Origin: JBBSHJ01 sp038253135
GTDB taxonomy: Bacteria; Actinomycetota; Actinomycetes; Mycobacteriales; QHCD01
Reading direction: 5' to 3'
NCBI GenBank assembly: GCA_038253135.1
Contig: JBBSHJ010000058.1
Span: forward strand, 1-20,160
Length of the DNA stretch: 20,160 nucleotides
Shown here: positions 1-6,477 of the stretch, piece by piece
How the letters are laid out: every line of letters begins with the position of its first letter
Numbering within the stretch: position 1 is the stretch's first letter
Made by a program: the position numbers and the translations under genes
The notes under the pieces: generated by a model
Told to the model about the DNA's origin: nothing
The model's database searches: none
Seen by the model: only the letters and a program-made list of their open reading frames with translations

Positions 1-2
1 CC

Positions 3-176
3 GCACGCGCTGCCCTTGCCGCCTTCGATCAGCTCTCCCTCACCCACACCCCCACCGGTCTCACCCTCGACCGACTCACCGCCGTCCAACGAATGATCCT
101 CGCCCTGCTTGACATCCCCCTACCCTGGCCCGAGAACGCAGAGGTAGGCGCCCAGCAATGCGGAAAACGGGTCTAG
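3..176 (+). CDS. 3' end of an unidentified gene (possibly a transposase tail)
   Basis: An open frame enters from the left edge and stops at TAG 174-176. The 57 visible residues run from ARAALAAFDQ to QQCGKRV and include a segment TAVQRMILALLDIPLPWPE. The codons are C-rich in a way unlike the neighbouring genes (many ACC, CTC and CCC). The tail, with a short helical stretch and a proline-containing end, loosely recalls the C-termini of some actinobacterial transposases, but no catalytic motif is in view. It ends 1 base before the stop codon of the opposing lipoprotein gene. Function is not assigned; the transposase idea is a guess. Confidence 0.35.
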   Translation, partial: ARAALAAFDQLSLTHTPTGLTLDRLTAVQRMILALLDIPLPWPENAEVGAQQCGKRV

Positions 177-177
177 C

Positions 178-993
178 CTAGCTACAGGCGATGTCTCCGG
201 CGCTCAGCTTGCAATTGGCCAAGAACTTGGGCAGCAGCTTCCTGCCGATCGCCTGCTCCTGCGGATCGCTGGTGTAGAACTTGACGACACCCGGGGCGCT
301 CGCGCTGTTGCCGAGAGCGACGATCATCGCGCCGCCGCCGGTGATTGCCGCTGGGTGCCCCTGGATCTTGACGATCTTCGATCCGCTGTTGGTCGAGGCC
401 TGCGACTGGACCGTGAAGGTGGAGTACAGCGACACAATGATGTAGTTGGAGCCTGCCTCCATCGTGCAGCCGTAGCTGTCGGGTGCGGTGACCGCTACGG
501 ATGCGCCGAACGCCGCGTCTACCTCCTTCTGTGTGAAGACGTGGCACGGCGAGGTGGCCGGGGCGATGCGCCCGCCAGCGCCGGTAGTGGACGACTTCGA
601 TGCGGATGTGGGCGGCGCGGCGGAGGTCGTGGGCGGCGCGGCGGAGGTCGTGGGCGGCGCGGCGGAGGTCGTGGGCGGCGCGGCGGAGGTCGTGGGCGGC
701 GCGGCGGAGGTCGTGGGCGGCGCGGCGGAGGTCGTGGGCGGCGCGGACGGGGTGGTCTGGGTGGTCGGCGCGCTGGACGAACTCGGCTCGGTGCTCGGCG
801 CGCTGGAGGAGGTCGGGCCACCGGATGGGCTCGACGGGCCGCTGCTCGGCGCGCTCGACGACGTGGCGGTGTCACCGCCGGCGAAGGAGGCGCTGCCGCC
901 GACCTTGGAGGCGCAGCCGGCGCCGAGCAGCGCCATTGCGGCCACGGCAACGGCGACCAGCGCGCTGCGGGAGTGTCGTCCGTGCATCCCCAT
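178..993 (-). CDS. Repeat-bearing putative lipoprotein, DUF3558-like
   Basis: A 271-residue exported lipoprotein of unknown role. The N-terminus has a basic start, a hydrophobic stretch (ALVAVAVAAMALL) and a lipobox LGAGC with the lipidated cysteine at residue 27, so it should be anchored on the outer face of the membrane. Residues about 30-140 form a Ser/Thr/Pro/Ala-rich linker with six tandem copies of a seven-residue AAPPTTS-type unit. The C-terminal half is a folded domain with a cysteine in SPCHVF, a second in YGCTMEAG and a further pair in the last 11 residues; the layout recalls DUF3558 actinobacterial lipoproteins. It is a paralogue of the next gene (1124-1879): both mature ends follow the pattern GCA..V.G..SF. 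Start could be the first ATG (991-993) or the one two codons in (985-987); no strong ribosome site decides. Confidence 0.85.
   Translation of the reverse strand: MGMHGRHSRSALVAVAVAAMALLGAGCASKVGGSASFAGGDTATSSSAPSSGPSSPSGGPTSSSAPSTEPSSSSAPTTQTTPSAPPTTSAAPPTTSAAPPTTSAAPPTTSAAPPTTSAAPPTTSAAPPTSASKSSTTGAGGRIAPATSPCHVFTQKEVDAAFGASVAVTAPDSYGCTMEAGSNYIIVSLYSTFTVQSQASTNSGSKIVKIQGHPAAITGGGAMIVALGNSASAPGVVKFYTSDPQEQAIGRKLLPKFLANCKLSAGDIACS
608..746 (-). repeat. 21-bp tandem repeat, six full copies plus a partial one
   Basis: The 21-base unit (plus strand: starts GTGGGCGGCGCGG, ends AGGTC) repeats without change at 608-628, 629-649, 650-670, 671-691, 692-712 and 713-733, followed by a 13-base partial copy to 746. 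The period is a multiple of three, so it encodes a seven-residue Ala-Pro-Pro-Thr-Thr-Ser type repeat in the lipoprotein linker, and copy-number change would not shift the frame. The absence of substitutions between copies suggests recent expansion or homogenisation. Confidence 0.95.
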
Positions 994-1096
994 GGGTTAC
1001 CAATCTGCCTGGAGTCGGTTATCGGTTTTGCCGTGATCAGACTGTCTGTCGAAGCTGGTACATGATGCCGTCGCGAGCCGTGTCATGCCGGGTGCT

Positions 1097-1115
1097 CGGC
1101 CGATGGTACCGGCCG
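1097..1115 (-). terminator. Possible hairpin terminator after second lipoprotein gene
   Basis: CGGCCG (1097-1102), loop ATGGTAC, CGGCCG (1110-1115) lies 8 bases past the TAG stop of the minus-strand lipoprotein gene. The stem is only 6 bp and no T-run follows on the minus strand, so this is a weak call. Confidence 0.3.
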
Positions 1116-1123
1116 TCTGCCCG

Positions 1124-1879
1124 CTATGAGGTCTTGTACTTGGACAGCAGCGCCTCCAGCAACGCGATCGCCGTCCTCTGGCCGGGGCTGTTCCTGGGCT
1201 CGCCCGTCAGATAGGCCTTGAGCACGCCTTCCGTGCTGGGGTCGGAGCTGAGGCTCACGATGATGTCTCCCGTTCCGGACTCACCGATGAGGGCGGGCCG
1301 GCCGGCGATCGTCAGGCTCATGGTCGGTGCTTCCGAGGTGGATGTCTTCTGCTCGGCGACGCTGAAACCGGCGTCGAGCAGATTGACCGGGATCACTTCG
1401 CTTCCCGCCTGGAAGCTGCACATGTTGCCGGCGCCGGAGGTGGTCACCGTCTGGCCGAAGATCTGCTTCAGTCGCTCGGGCGACAGGGCCGCGCACAGCG
1501 GGCCCGGCTCACTCGCGGTCGTCATCGCGGTCGGGCTGGTGCTGCTCGACCCGCCGGGCGACCCAAGCGTCGGCGCCGACGTCGCCTCGGTCGGCGGGCT
1601 GGAGTCCGGGCCGGTCGGCGTCCCCGTCCGTGTCCTGTCCGGCGGGTTGGACGACGACACCCCAGACGGCGGCGAGCTGGGTGTGGGCGCGCTGTTGGCA
1701 ATGCCGCCACCGGCAGGCCCGCCACCGGCCGACGGCGCGGCGGCCCGGTTGCCGGCGTCGAAGGACGGGTTACCGGACACCGTCGCCGCGCAGCCGGCGA
1801 CGAGCGCACCGGCCAGCAGCGCACCAGCCGCGAGCGTGACGACGCCGACCGACCTCGTCGGGGTTCGCCTCGATGCCAT
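1124..1879 (-). CDS. Putative lipoprotein, paralogue of the 178-993 gene
   Basis: A 251-residue secreted lipoprotein of unknown role. A basic N-terminus and a hydrophobic segment lead into lipobox LVAGC, with the lipidated cysteine at residue 30. A low-complexity Ser/Pro/Gly/Thr linker (about 40-125) connects to a C-terminal domain beginning PLCAALSPERLKQIFG and containing NMCSFQAGS. This pair of cysteines and the spacing match the first lipoprotein, as does the mature N-terminal pattern GCA..V.GN.SF. The linker here has no tandem repeat. DUF3558-like is the closest family I can suggest. The ATG at 1877-1879 has GGAG (plus-strand positions 1886-1889) about 6 bases upstream, which supports it. 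The gene has the same orientation as its paralogue, with a 130-bp gap, consistent with a tandem duplication followed by divergence. Confidence 0.85.
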   Translation of the reverse strand: MASRRTPTRSVGVVTLAAGALLAGALVAGCAATVSGNPSFDAGNRAAAPSAGGGPAGGGIANSAPTPSSPPSGVSSSNPPDRTRTGTPTGPDSSPPTEATSAPTLGSPGGSSSTSPTAMTTASEPGPLCAALSPERLKQIFGQTVTTSGAGNMCSFQAGSEVIPVNLLDAGFSVAEQKTSTSEAPTMSLTIAGRPALIGESGTGDIIVSLSSDPSTEGVLKAYLTGEPRNSPGQRTAIALLEALLSKYKTS

Positions 1880-1984
1880 GGTGGACTCCGCGGTTGGCCG
1901 CCCGGCTCGGCCCTCAGTGTCGGCTGTTCACGAACATGGTGCCGGATCGTTCCGACGTTCGCGTCGCGTTCACGGTTCCACAGA

Positions 1985-2024
1985 CAGGTACGCCGGCCGG
2001 GCAGCTGCCCGGACGGCGTACCTG
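1985..2024 (-). terminator. Strong 20-bp-arm palindrome, probable sigB terminator
   Basis: A 40-base inverted repeat centred at 2004/2005. The arms start CAGGTACGCCG and end CGGCGTACCTG, with one mismatched pair (1996 G against 2013 A). It lies 81 bases past the TGA of the minus-strand sigma factor gene and ahead of the next minus-strand gene. There is no T-run, which is common for actinobacterial terminators. A palindromic protein-binding site is the alternative. Confidence 0.55.
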
Positions 2025-2105
2025 CTTGCGTTGTCCCTACCTGTGCGGCCTCGAGTGGAACTCAGCTGGTGCGCGCCTCCCTCGCCGGCGCTGCGATATT
2101 TCTGC

Positions 2106-3209
2106 TCAGTCGACGTAATCGCGGAGGGACTGCGACCGCGACGGATGCCGCAGCTTCGCCATCGTCTCCCGCTCGATCTGGCGGATCCGCTCGCGGGACA
2201 GGCCGAACTCCTTGCCGATGTCATCCAGCGTCCGCGGCTTGCCGTCATCGAGGCCGTACCGCATCCGCAGCACCTGCTGCTCGCGGGACTCGAGTGTGCC
2301 GAGCACGTCGTCGAGCTGGGAGCGCATGAGCTGGAACGTCACCGCGTCCTCGGCGTCCGTCGCGTCGGTGTCCTCGATGAAGTCGCCGAGCTGGCTCTCG
2401 CCGTCGTCGCCGACGTTCTGGTCGAGGCTGACGAGGTCACGGGCGTGCGCGGTCAGCTCGGCCACCCGCTCCGGGCTGATGTCGAGCTCCTCCGCGAGCT
2501 CCTGGTCGGTGGCGTCGCGACCGAGTTGCTGGTGTAGCAGGCGCCGAGCGCGCTGCAGCTTGTTGACCTGCTCGACCATGTGGACCGGGAGCCGGATGGT
2601 GCGGCCCTGATCGGCCATGGCTCGGGTGATCGCCTGCCGGATCCACCACGTCGCGTAGGTCGAGAACTTGAAGCCCTTGGTGTAGTCGAACTTCTCCACC
2701 GCCCGGATCAGGCCCAGATTGCCCTCCTGGATCAGGTCCAGGAACGACATCCCGTGGCCGGTGTAGCGCTTGGCCAGCGAGACGACGAGGCGCAGGTTGG
2801 CCTCGAGCAGATGGTCCTTGGCCCGGGCGCCGTCACCGGCGAGCAGCTTCAGGTCGCGCTTGCGGGCGCGGGTGATGTCGGTGTCGGGGTCGTTCAGGAT
2901 GTGCTCGGCGTAGAGACCCGCCTCGATCCGCTTGGACAGGTCAACTTCCTGCTCGGCGTTGAGCAGCGCGACCTTGCCGATCTCGTTCAGATAGACGCGC
3001 ACGAGATCGGCGGTCGCGGTGGCCTCGGCGCTGACATCGCGGCGGGATGCGCGCTGCTCGACGAGGGAACTGGTATCCACCGCTCGGTGCTGAGTGCGGT
3101 GGGGACGCGCGGAGATGCGCGGCTCGACCGACGCGGTCCGACGTACGGTCCGTCGGGGTGCGGTGCCGGTGCTCGAATGCGCGCTTGCTTCGGCGCGGGA
3201 TTCGGTCAT
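2106..3209 (-). CDS. sigB: Group 2 RNA polymerase sigma factor, SigB type
   Basis: A 367-residue sigma-70 protein that directs RNA polymerase to promoters, in actinobacteria typically of stress and stationary-phase genes. After a short Arg/Ser-rich leader (about 1-60) come region 1.2 (DLVRVYLNEIGKVALLNAEQ, about 68-90), region 2 with the core-binding and -10 recognition helices (LRLVVSLAKRYTGHGMSFLD, then FDYTKGFKFSTYATWWIRQA), region 3, and region 4.2 with the -35 helix-turn-helix (LSRERIRQIERETMAKLRHP), ending in RDYVD. It lacks the long Lys-rich and acidic N-terminal extension of sigA at 8216-9604, which is why I call it SigB rather than the principal factor. The ATG at 3207-3209 has a strong GGGAGG site 7 bases upstream. 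An ECF-type promoter lies about 60 bases upstream. HrdA-like naming is an alternative. Confidence 0.93.
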   Translation of the reverse strand: MTESRAEASAHSSTGTAPRRTVRRTASVEPRISARPHRTQHRAVDTSSLVEQRASRRDVSAEATATADLVRVYLNEIGKVALLNAEQEVDLSKRIEAGLYAEHILNDPDTDITRARKRDLKLLAGDGARAKDHLLEANLRLVVSLAKRYTGHGMSFLDLIQEGNLGLIRAVEKFDYTKGFKFSTYATWWIRQAITRAMADQGRTIRLPVHMVEQVNKLQRARRLLHQQLGRDATDQELAEELDISPERVAELTAHARDLVSLDQNVGDDGESQLGDFIEDTDATDAEDAVTFQLMRSQLDDVLGTLESREQQVLRMRYGLDDGKPRTLDDIGKEFGLSRERIRQIERETMAKLRHPSRSQSLRDYVD

Positions 3210-3270
3210 GAAGTGTCCTCCCGGGACGCGGTGCTGCCCGGCCGTGTCGGGCTGGGCGCCATCACTTGTT

Positions 3271-3297
3271 CAACGCGTGGGTCGCCAGGGTGTTCCC
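3271..3297 (-). promoter_or_regulatory. Putative ECF (SigE/SigH/SigR-type) promoter of sigB
   Basis: On the minus strand a -35 element GGGAAC (3297-3292) is followed after 17 bases by GTTG (3274-3271). This fits the GGAAC / GTT pattern known for SigR of Streptomyces and SigH/SigE of mycobacteria. Transcription would start near 3265, giving a leader of roughly 55 bases before the sigB ATG. SigE/SigH control of sigB is known in mycobacteria; here it is inferred from the motif. Confidence 0.55.
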
Positions 3298-3436
3298 GCC
3301 GGAACGCGATCGTGGTATAAGCGCCTGGGTGGCTCAGGCATCAGCTCGGTTCCGGCGAGCGCGAAGCATCGACGAGGACCAACCTTCGCACGCGTGACCC
3401 CTCGCATTCACGCCGCCGGTGCGGCACGCTGAGACG

Positions 3437-4045
3437 GTGGCCACGAAGACGAAAACGCACCAGCAAGCGGCGCCGAGGATCGTGCTCGCCGCCGACCCGG
3501 ACGCCGACGCCTTGCTCGCGACCGATCCGCTCGCGCTGCTGATCGGGATGCTGCTCGACCAGCAGGTGCCGATGGAGAAGGCGTTCGTCGGCCCTCATGT
3601 GCTGCGTGAGCGCATCGGGCACGACCTGGACGCCGCCGAGATCGCGGCGTACGACCCCGATCGGCTGGCGGCGATCTTCGCCGGACCGCCTGCGATCCAC
3701 CGGTTCCCGCAGGCGATGGCGAAGCGCACGCAGGCGCTGTGCCGGCTGGTTGTCGACAACTACGGCGGCGAGGCCGCGGCCGTCTGGGCGGACGGCGACG
3801 GACCAGCCGTGCTCGAGCGGCTGAAGAAGCTGCCCGGTTTCGGTCAGCAGAAGGCCCGCATCTTCCTCGCGCTGCTGGGCAAGCAGTACGGCGTGGCACC
3901 GGCGGGCTGGCAGGAGGCGGCCGGCGATTTCGGCGGCACCGGCGTTTTCTACTCCGTGGCCGACATCGTCGATGACGCCAGCCTGGCGAAGGTGCGCGCA
4001 CACAAGAAGGAGATGAAGGCCGCCGCGAAGGCGGCGCGCGGCTGA
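3437..4045 (+). CDS. HhH-GPD-type base excision repair family protein
   Basis: About 202 residues, matching the length of the actinobacterial HhH-GPD family (TIGR03252-like), presumed DNA glycosylases whose substrate is not established. The N-terminal helix LIGMLLDQQVPMEKAF resembles the LI...LSQQ segment of Nth/AlkA-type enzymes. The helix-hairpin-helix is LKKLPGFGQQKARIFLALLG (about 130-149 of this product), where LPGFG..KA corresponds to the usual LPGVG..TA. The catalytic aspartate expected about 20 residues later is not obvious; DIVDD near the end is a candidate. I chose GTG 3437 (VATKTKTH) because the residues before it add nothing recognisable; GTG 3419 is in frame and also possible. 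Neither has a clear ribosome site. A TATAAG at 3316-3321 could be the -10 of its promoter, divergent from sigB. Confidence 0.8.
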   Translation: MATKTKTHQQAAPRIVLAADPDADALLATDPLALLIGMLLDQQVPMEKAFVGPHVLRERIGHDLDAAEIAAYDPDRLAAIFAGPPAIHRFPQAMAKRTQALCRLVVDNYGGEAAAVWADGDGPAVLERLKKLPGFGQQKARIFLALLGKQYGVAPAGWQEAAGDFGGTGVFYSVADIVDDASLAKVRAHKKEMKAAAKAARG

Positions 4046-4096
4046 GCGGTCCGCCTGCGTGGGACACTGGCTGCGGAGCCGGAAGGGGTGGTGTGG

Positions 4097-4483
4097 ATGC
4101 GCAGGGGGCACGCCGCAGACGCACATCTGATCACCGGGGCACCGCCGAACCCGAACGACGAGTTCGACTACCGGCGCAAGCGCTACCTCATCACCATGTC
4201 GATCCGGATCGTGTGCCTGATCCTCGCGGCCGTCACCTACAAGATCATCTGGCTGTTCCCGATCTTCGTCGTTGGCGCCATGGCGCTGCCCTGGATCGCC
4301 GTCGTGCTCGCCAACGACCGGCTTCCCCGGCACGGCTCGCGGTTCACCCGCTATACCGGTACGCCGGCCCGCGAGCTGACCGTCGTGGGATCACGCGCGG
4401 ACGCGACCCGCAGCGACGGCACGACCAACCCCGATCAGCCGGATGCAGCCGGCATTCCCACGGACCGAGGAGACGACGCGTGA
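4097..4483 (+). CDS. DUF3099 family membrane protein
   Basis: A 128-residue small membrane protein of unknown function, found mainly in actinobacteria. A charged N-terminus (PNDEFDYRRKRYLI) precedes two hydrophobic segments, IRIVCLILAAVTYKIIWLF and PIFVVGAMALPWIAVVLAND, which would form a hairpin in the membrane. A polar, probably cytoplasmic tail of about 60 residues follows. I chose ATG 4097 because AAGGGG (4083-4088) sits 8 bases upstream; GTG codons at 4088 and 4091 are in frame but overlap or crowd that site. The stop TGA 4481-4483 overlaps the GTG start of the next gene, so the two are probably co-transcribed and translationally coupled. No enzymatic motif is visible. Confidence 0.8.
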   Translation: MRRGHAADAHLITGAPPNPNDEFDYRRKRYLITMSIRIVCLILAAVTYKIIWLFPIFVVGAMALPWIAVVLANDRLPRHGSRFTRYTGTPARELTVVGSRADATRSDGTTNPDQPDAAGIPTDRGDDA

Positions 4484-4704
4484 GCACCGACACCCAGATC
4501 GCCCCGGAGGAGACCGATGCCGATACCGGTGATCGGATGTTCCACTACGTGCGCAAGGCGAGCATCGCCGAAAGCGCCGTGATGGGGAACAACGTGGTGG
4601 CGCTGTGCGGGGAGATCTTCCCGGTCACCCGCACCCCCAAGCCGGGCTCGCCGGTGTGCGCGGAGTGCAAGCGGATCTACGAATCCCTGCCCAACGGCGC
4701 ATGA
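4480..4704 (+). CDS. DUF3039 family small zinc-binding-type protein
   Basis: A 74-residue actinobacterial protein of unknown function. It begins at GTG 4480, overlapping the DUF3099 stop by 4 bases (GTGA), with GAGGAG 7 bases upstream. Conserved-looking metal ligands are a histidine in FHYVRK, a cysteine in ALCGE and a C-x-x-C pair in PVCAECKRIYE, consistent with one structural zinc. Its last 28 bases (4677-4704) overlap the 3' end of the BrkB gene on the other strand, so the two transcripts must be complementary there. The length is typical of the family as I know it. Confidence 0.82.
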   Translation: MSTDTQIAPEETDADTGDRMFHYVRKASIAESAVMGNNVVALCGEIFPVTRTPKPGSPVCAECKRIYESLPNGA

Positions 4705-5807
4705 CCCGCGCGGGTGTCCCGGCGGCGTCGACGGCGACTCGGTTGCGACGGCCAGATCCGTTCCAGCTCGGCGTTGAGCTCCGCGCCTAACAGGATCGCC
4801 AGTGCCAGCAGGAACAGGTACAGGAGCGCGGCGATCGGGGCACCGAGCACGCCGTACGCCCCCGTCCGGCCGGAAACGAACGCGAAGTACTCGCGGATCG
4901 CGTAGGAGCCGCCGATGAAGATCAGGCCGGCGAAGGCCGCGCCGGGCAGGCCCCGGTGCCAAGGCAGTCGTTTCGGAATGGCGAAGTAGTACAACGTGGC
5001 GAGGCCGGCCAGCAGGAAGAGCACAACCGTGGGCCAGTAGAGCGCATCGACGAAGCTCCGGGCATCGTGCTGGAGGCTGCCCGGCAGCAGGTGCACGATC
5101 TCGGACGGCCCGAGCACCATGACCGGGATGATCGTGACCGCGCCGAGCATGTAGCAGAGGTAGATGGCCAGCGCGACCAGCCGGGCCCGCGCCACGCTTC
5201 GGACGTCCCGCATGCCGTAGGCGATCGAGATCGTGTTGACATAGGTCGCCGTCGCCGAGGACCCGGCCCACAGGGCCAGCACGAAGCCGATGGACACGAT
5301 GTCGGCCCGGCCGCCCTCGAGCACCCGATGCACCATCGGCGCGACGATGTCCTCCTGCACAGACGGGCTCAGCGTGCGCCCGGACCAGTTCACGATGGAG
5401 TTCTCCATCGACCGGATCGTGCCCTTTCCGAACAGCGGCGTCAGGTAACCGAGGCTTCCGAGCAGGGCCAGCATCAGCGGCGGGACCGACAGCAGCTGCC
5501 AGAACGCCGCCTCGGCGGAGAGTCCCCACACGCGGTCGCGCCACGCCTCGGCGAGGGTGTGCCGCAGCAGCCGGAACGGACGGTGCGAGACGACGGGCCG
5601 GACCGATTGGCGCACGCTCGCGCGGATCTCACGCAGACGATCCTGCTCGGTCAGGGCCCGCTCCCGGGCCCGCCGCGCTGCGGTGGCCGCCGTGAACCGC
5701 TCCCGCGGGATCCGCATCTCCTCCATGGGAGCGTCGGGCGCCGGCTTGGGCACCGGGCGCAACGGGGCAGGTACCGGCGGGACGGGTAGCGGCTCAGGCG
5801 TCGACAC
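4677..5807 (-). CDS. YihY/virulence factor BrkB family membrane protein
   Basis: About 376 residues. The family is integral to the inner membrane; transport or envelope roles have been proposed, but the substrate is unknown. After a proline-rich and then strongly charged N-terminus come about six hydrophobic segments: AFWQLLSVPPLMLALLGSLG, then one around SIGFVLALWAGSSATATYVN, VALAIYLCYMLGAVTIIPVM, WPTVVLFLLAGLATLYYFA, AFAGLIFIGGSYAIREYFAF and LGAPIAALLYLFLLALAILL, followed by GAELNAELERI, typical of the family end. The C-terminal tail is Arg-rich. The start is uncertain: GTG at 5805-5807 is used here, but the frame stays open through GTG 5841-5843 to TTG 5856-5858, none with a clear ribosome site. 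The 3' end overlaps DUF3039 by 28 bases in convergent orientation. Confidence 0.85.
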   Translation of the reverse strand: MSTPEPLPVPPVPAPLRPVPKPAPDAPMEEMRIPRERFTAATAARRARERALTEQDRLREIRASVRQSVRPVVSHRPFRLLRHTLAEAWRDRVWGLSAEAAFWQLLSVPPLMLALLGSLGYLTPLFGKGTIRSMENSIVNWSGRTLSPSVQEDIVAPMVHRVLEGGRADIVSIGFVLALWAGSSATATYVNTISIAYGMRDVRSVARARLVALAIYLCYMLGAVTIIPVMVLGPSEIVHLLPGSLQHDARSFVDALYWPTVVLFLLAGLATLYYFAIPKRLPWHRGLPGAAFAGLIFIGGSYAIREYFAFVSGRTGAYGVLGAPIAALLYLFLLALAILLGAELNAELERIWPSQPSRRRRRRDTRAGHAPLGRDS

Positions 5808-5879
5808 AGCGTCAAGGATGCCTGTTCTGTCGACGGCGGTCACGGCGCACGCGCGCAAACCGCCAAAATGACGCGAAAA

Positions 5880-5911
5880 CGGTACGACGCGCCAGCCGAC
5901 GCGTCGTACCG
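5880..5911 (-). terminator. Intrinsic terminator after the DUF7455 gene
   Basis: A perfect 12-bp stem, CGGTACGACGCG (5880-5891) with CGCGTCGTACCG (5900-5911), and an 8-base loop. On the minus strand it is followed immediately by GTTTTCGCG, a short T-run. It lies 18 bases past the stop of the minus-strand small gene and separates it from the BrkB gene. Confidence 0.75.
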
Positions 5912-5929
5912 CTCAACGACAGGGCGGGC

Positions 5930-6142
5930 TCAGTCCGTGGGCGAGCCCTCGCCGACGCCGGCGTGGACGAACTCGACGCCGGCTTCGCGCAGCTTGTTGT
6001 CATAGGCCCGAGCGTGGTGTCCGCAGAAGACGAGATCGGTGCCGCTCGGGAGGACGACGCGGATCTGCGCGCGGGCGCCACACCGGTCGCAGTGATCAGC
6101 GGCGGTGAGAGGGGCGGAGGCGGTGGCAGTAGCAGTGCTCAC
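5930..6142 (-). CDS. DUF7455-like small zinc-ribbon protein
   Basis: A 70-residue protein of unknown function, of a kind common in actinobacteria. An Ala/Thr-rich start leads to CDRCGARAQIRVVLPSGTDL, then FCGHHARAYDNKL. The ligand set C-x-x-C followed about 20 residues later by C-x-H-H suggests a single zinc-binding fold. GTG 6140-6142 is the start, supported by AGGAAGGA on the minus strand (plus positions 6149-6156) about 6 bases upstream. It is monocistronic by appearance, with a clear terminator downstream, and divergent from pgi. Confidence 0.78.
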   Translation of the reverse strand: MSTATATASAPLTAADHCDRCGARAQIRVVLPSGTDLVFCGHHARAYDNKLREAGVEFVHAGVGEGSPTD

Positions 6143-6477
6143 AGCTGGTCCTTCCTGGTGCGCGTCGGGCCGTCCGTGTCGTCGGTGGTGGTCAATGCTT
6201 CTTCAACCGTATGACGCGATGCGAGTGAATGCGGTTCTGGACGCGCCGGAGTGATCAGGCCGACATCTCCGCCGCCGGCGGATCCGCTCGGCCTCCTCAT
6301 CTCGGGCACGCCCGGTTGAGCGCGCAGGTACGCCGTGGTGTTCCGAGTTACGCGCCGCGCGAAATCGTGGCCGGTGCCCGAGCGCGACCGCAGCGCGGTC
6401 ATCGCGGCGGCGACGATATCGTCGCGCTAGGGCGCGCTCACGACGCGAGCGCCGGGTCGCGACGAGGAGCTGACGAC
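6143..6477. other. 335-bp divergent intergenic region upstream of pgi
   Basis: No convincing gene lies between the small DUF7455 gene and pgi. The pgi frame is open from 6229, but the first codons there look like random high-GC translation. The region holds two perfect palindromes: a 7-bp-arm one at 6268-6282 (TCCGCCG-C-CGGCGGA) and a 16-base one at 6410-6425. It must contain promoters for both flanking genes, but I see no clear -35/-10 pair. Confidence 0.6.
6410..6425. promoter_or_regulatory. Perfect 16-bp palindrome upstream of pgi
   Basis: GCGACGATATCGTCGC is a perfect dyad 52 bases before the pgi start and 38 bases before its ribosome site. The size and AT-containing centre fit an operator for a dimeric regulator. 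Chance occurrence in GC-rich DNA is possible. Confidence 0.3.

Noticed and set aside
608..746. CRISPR-like array
   Set aside because: The units are contiguous with no spacers and encode a peptide repeat.
355..1065. Glycine/arginine repeat protein on the plus strand
   Set aside because: It is the complement of the lipoprotein's 21-bp repeat; the minus-strand frame has a proper lipobox and folded domain.
3293..3321. Full sigma-70 promoter for the HhH-GPD gene
   Set aside because: TATAAG at 3316-3321 is a fair -10, but the hexamer 17 bases upstream (TTCCCG) is a poor -35 and overlaps the sigB ECF -35; kept only as a remark.
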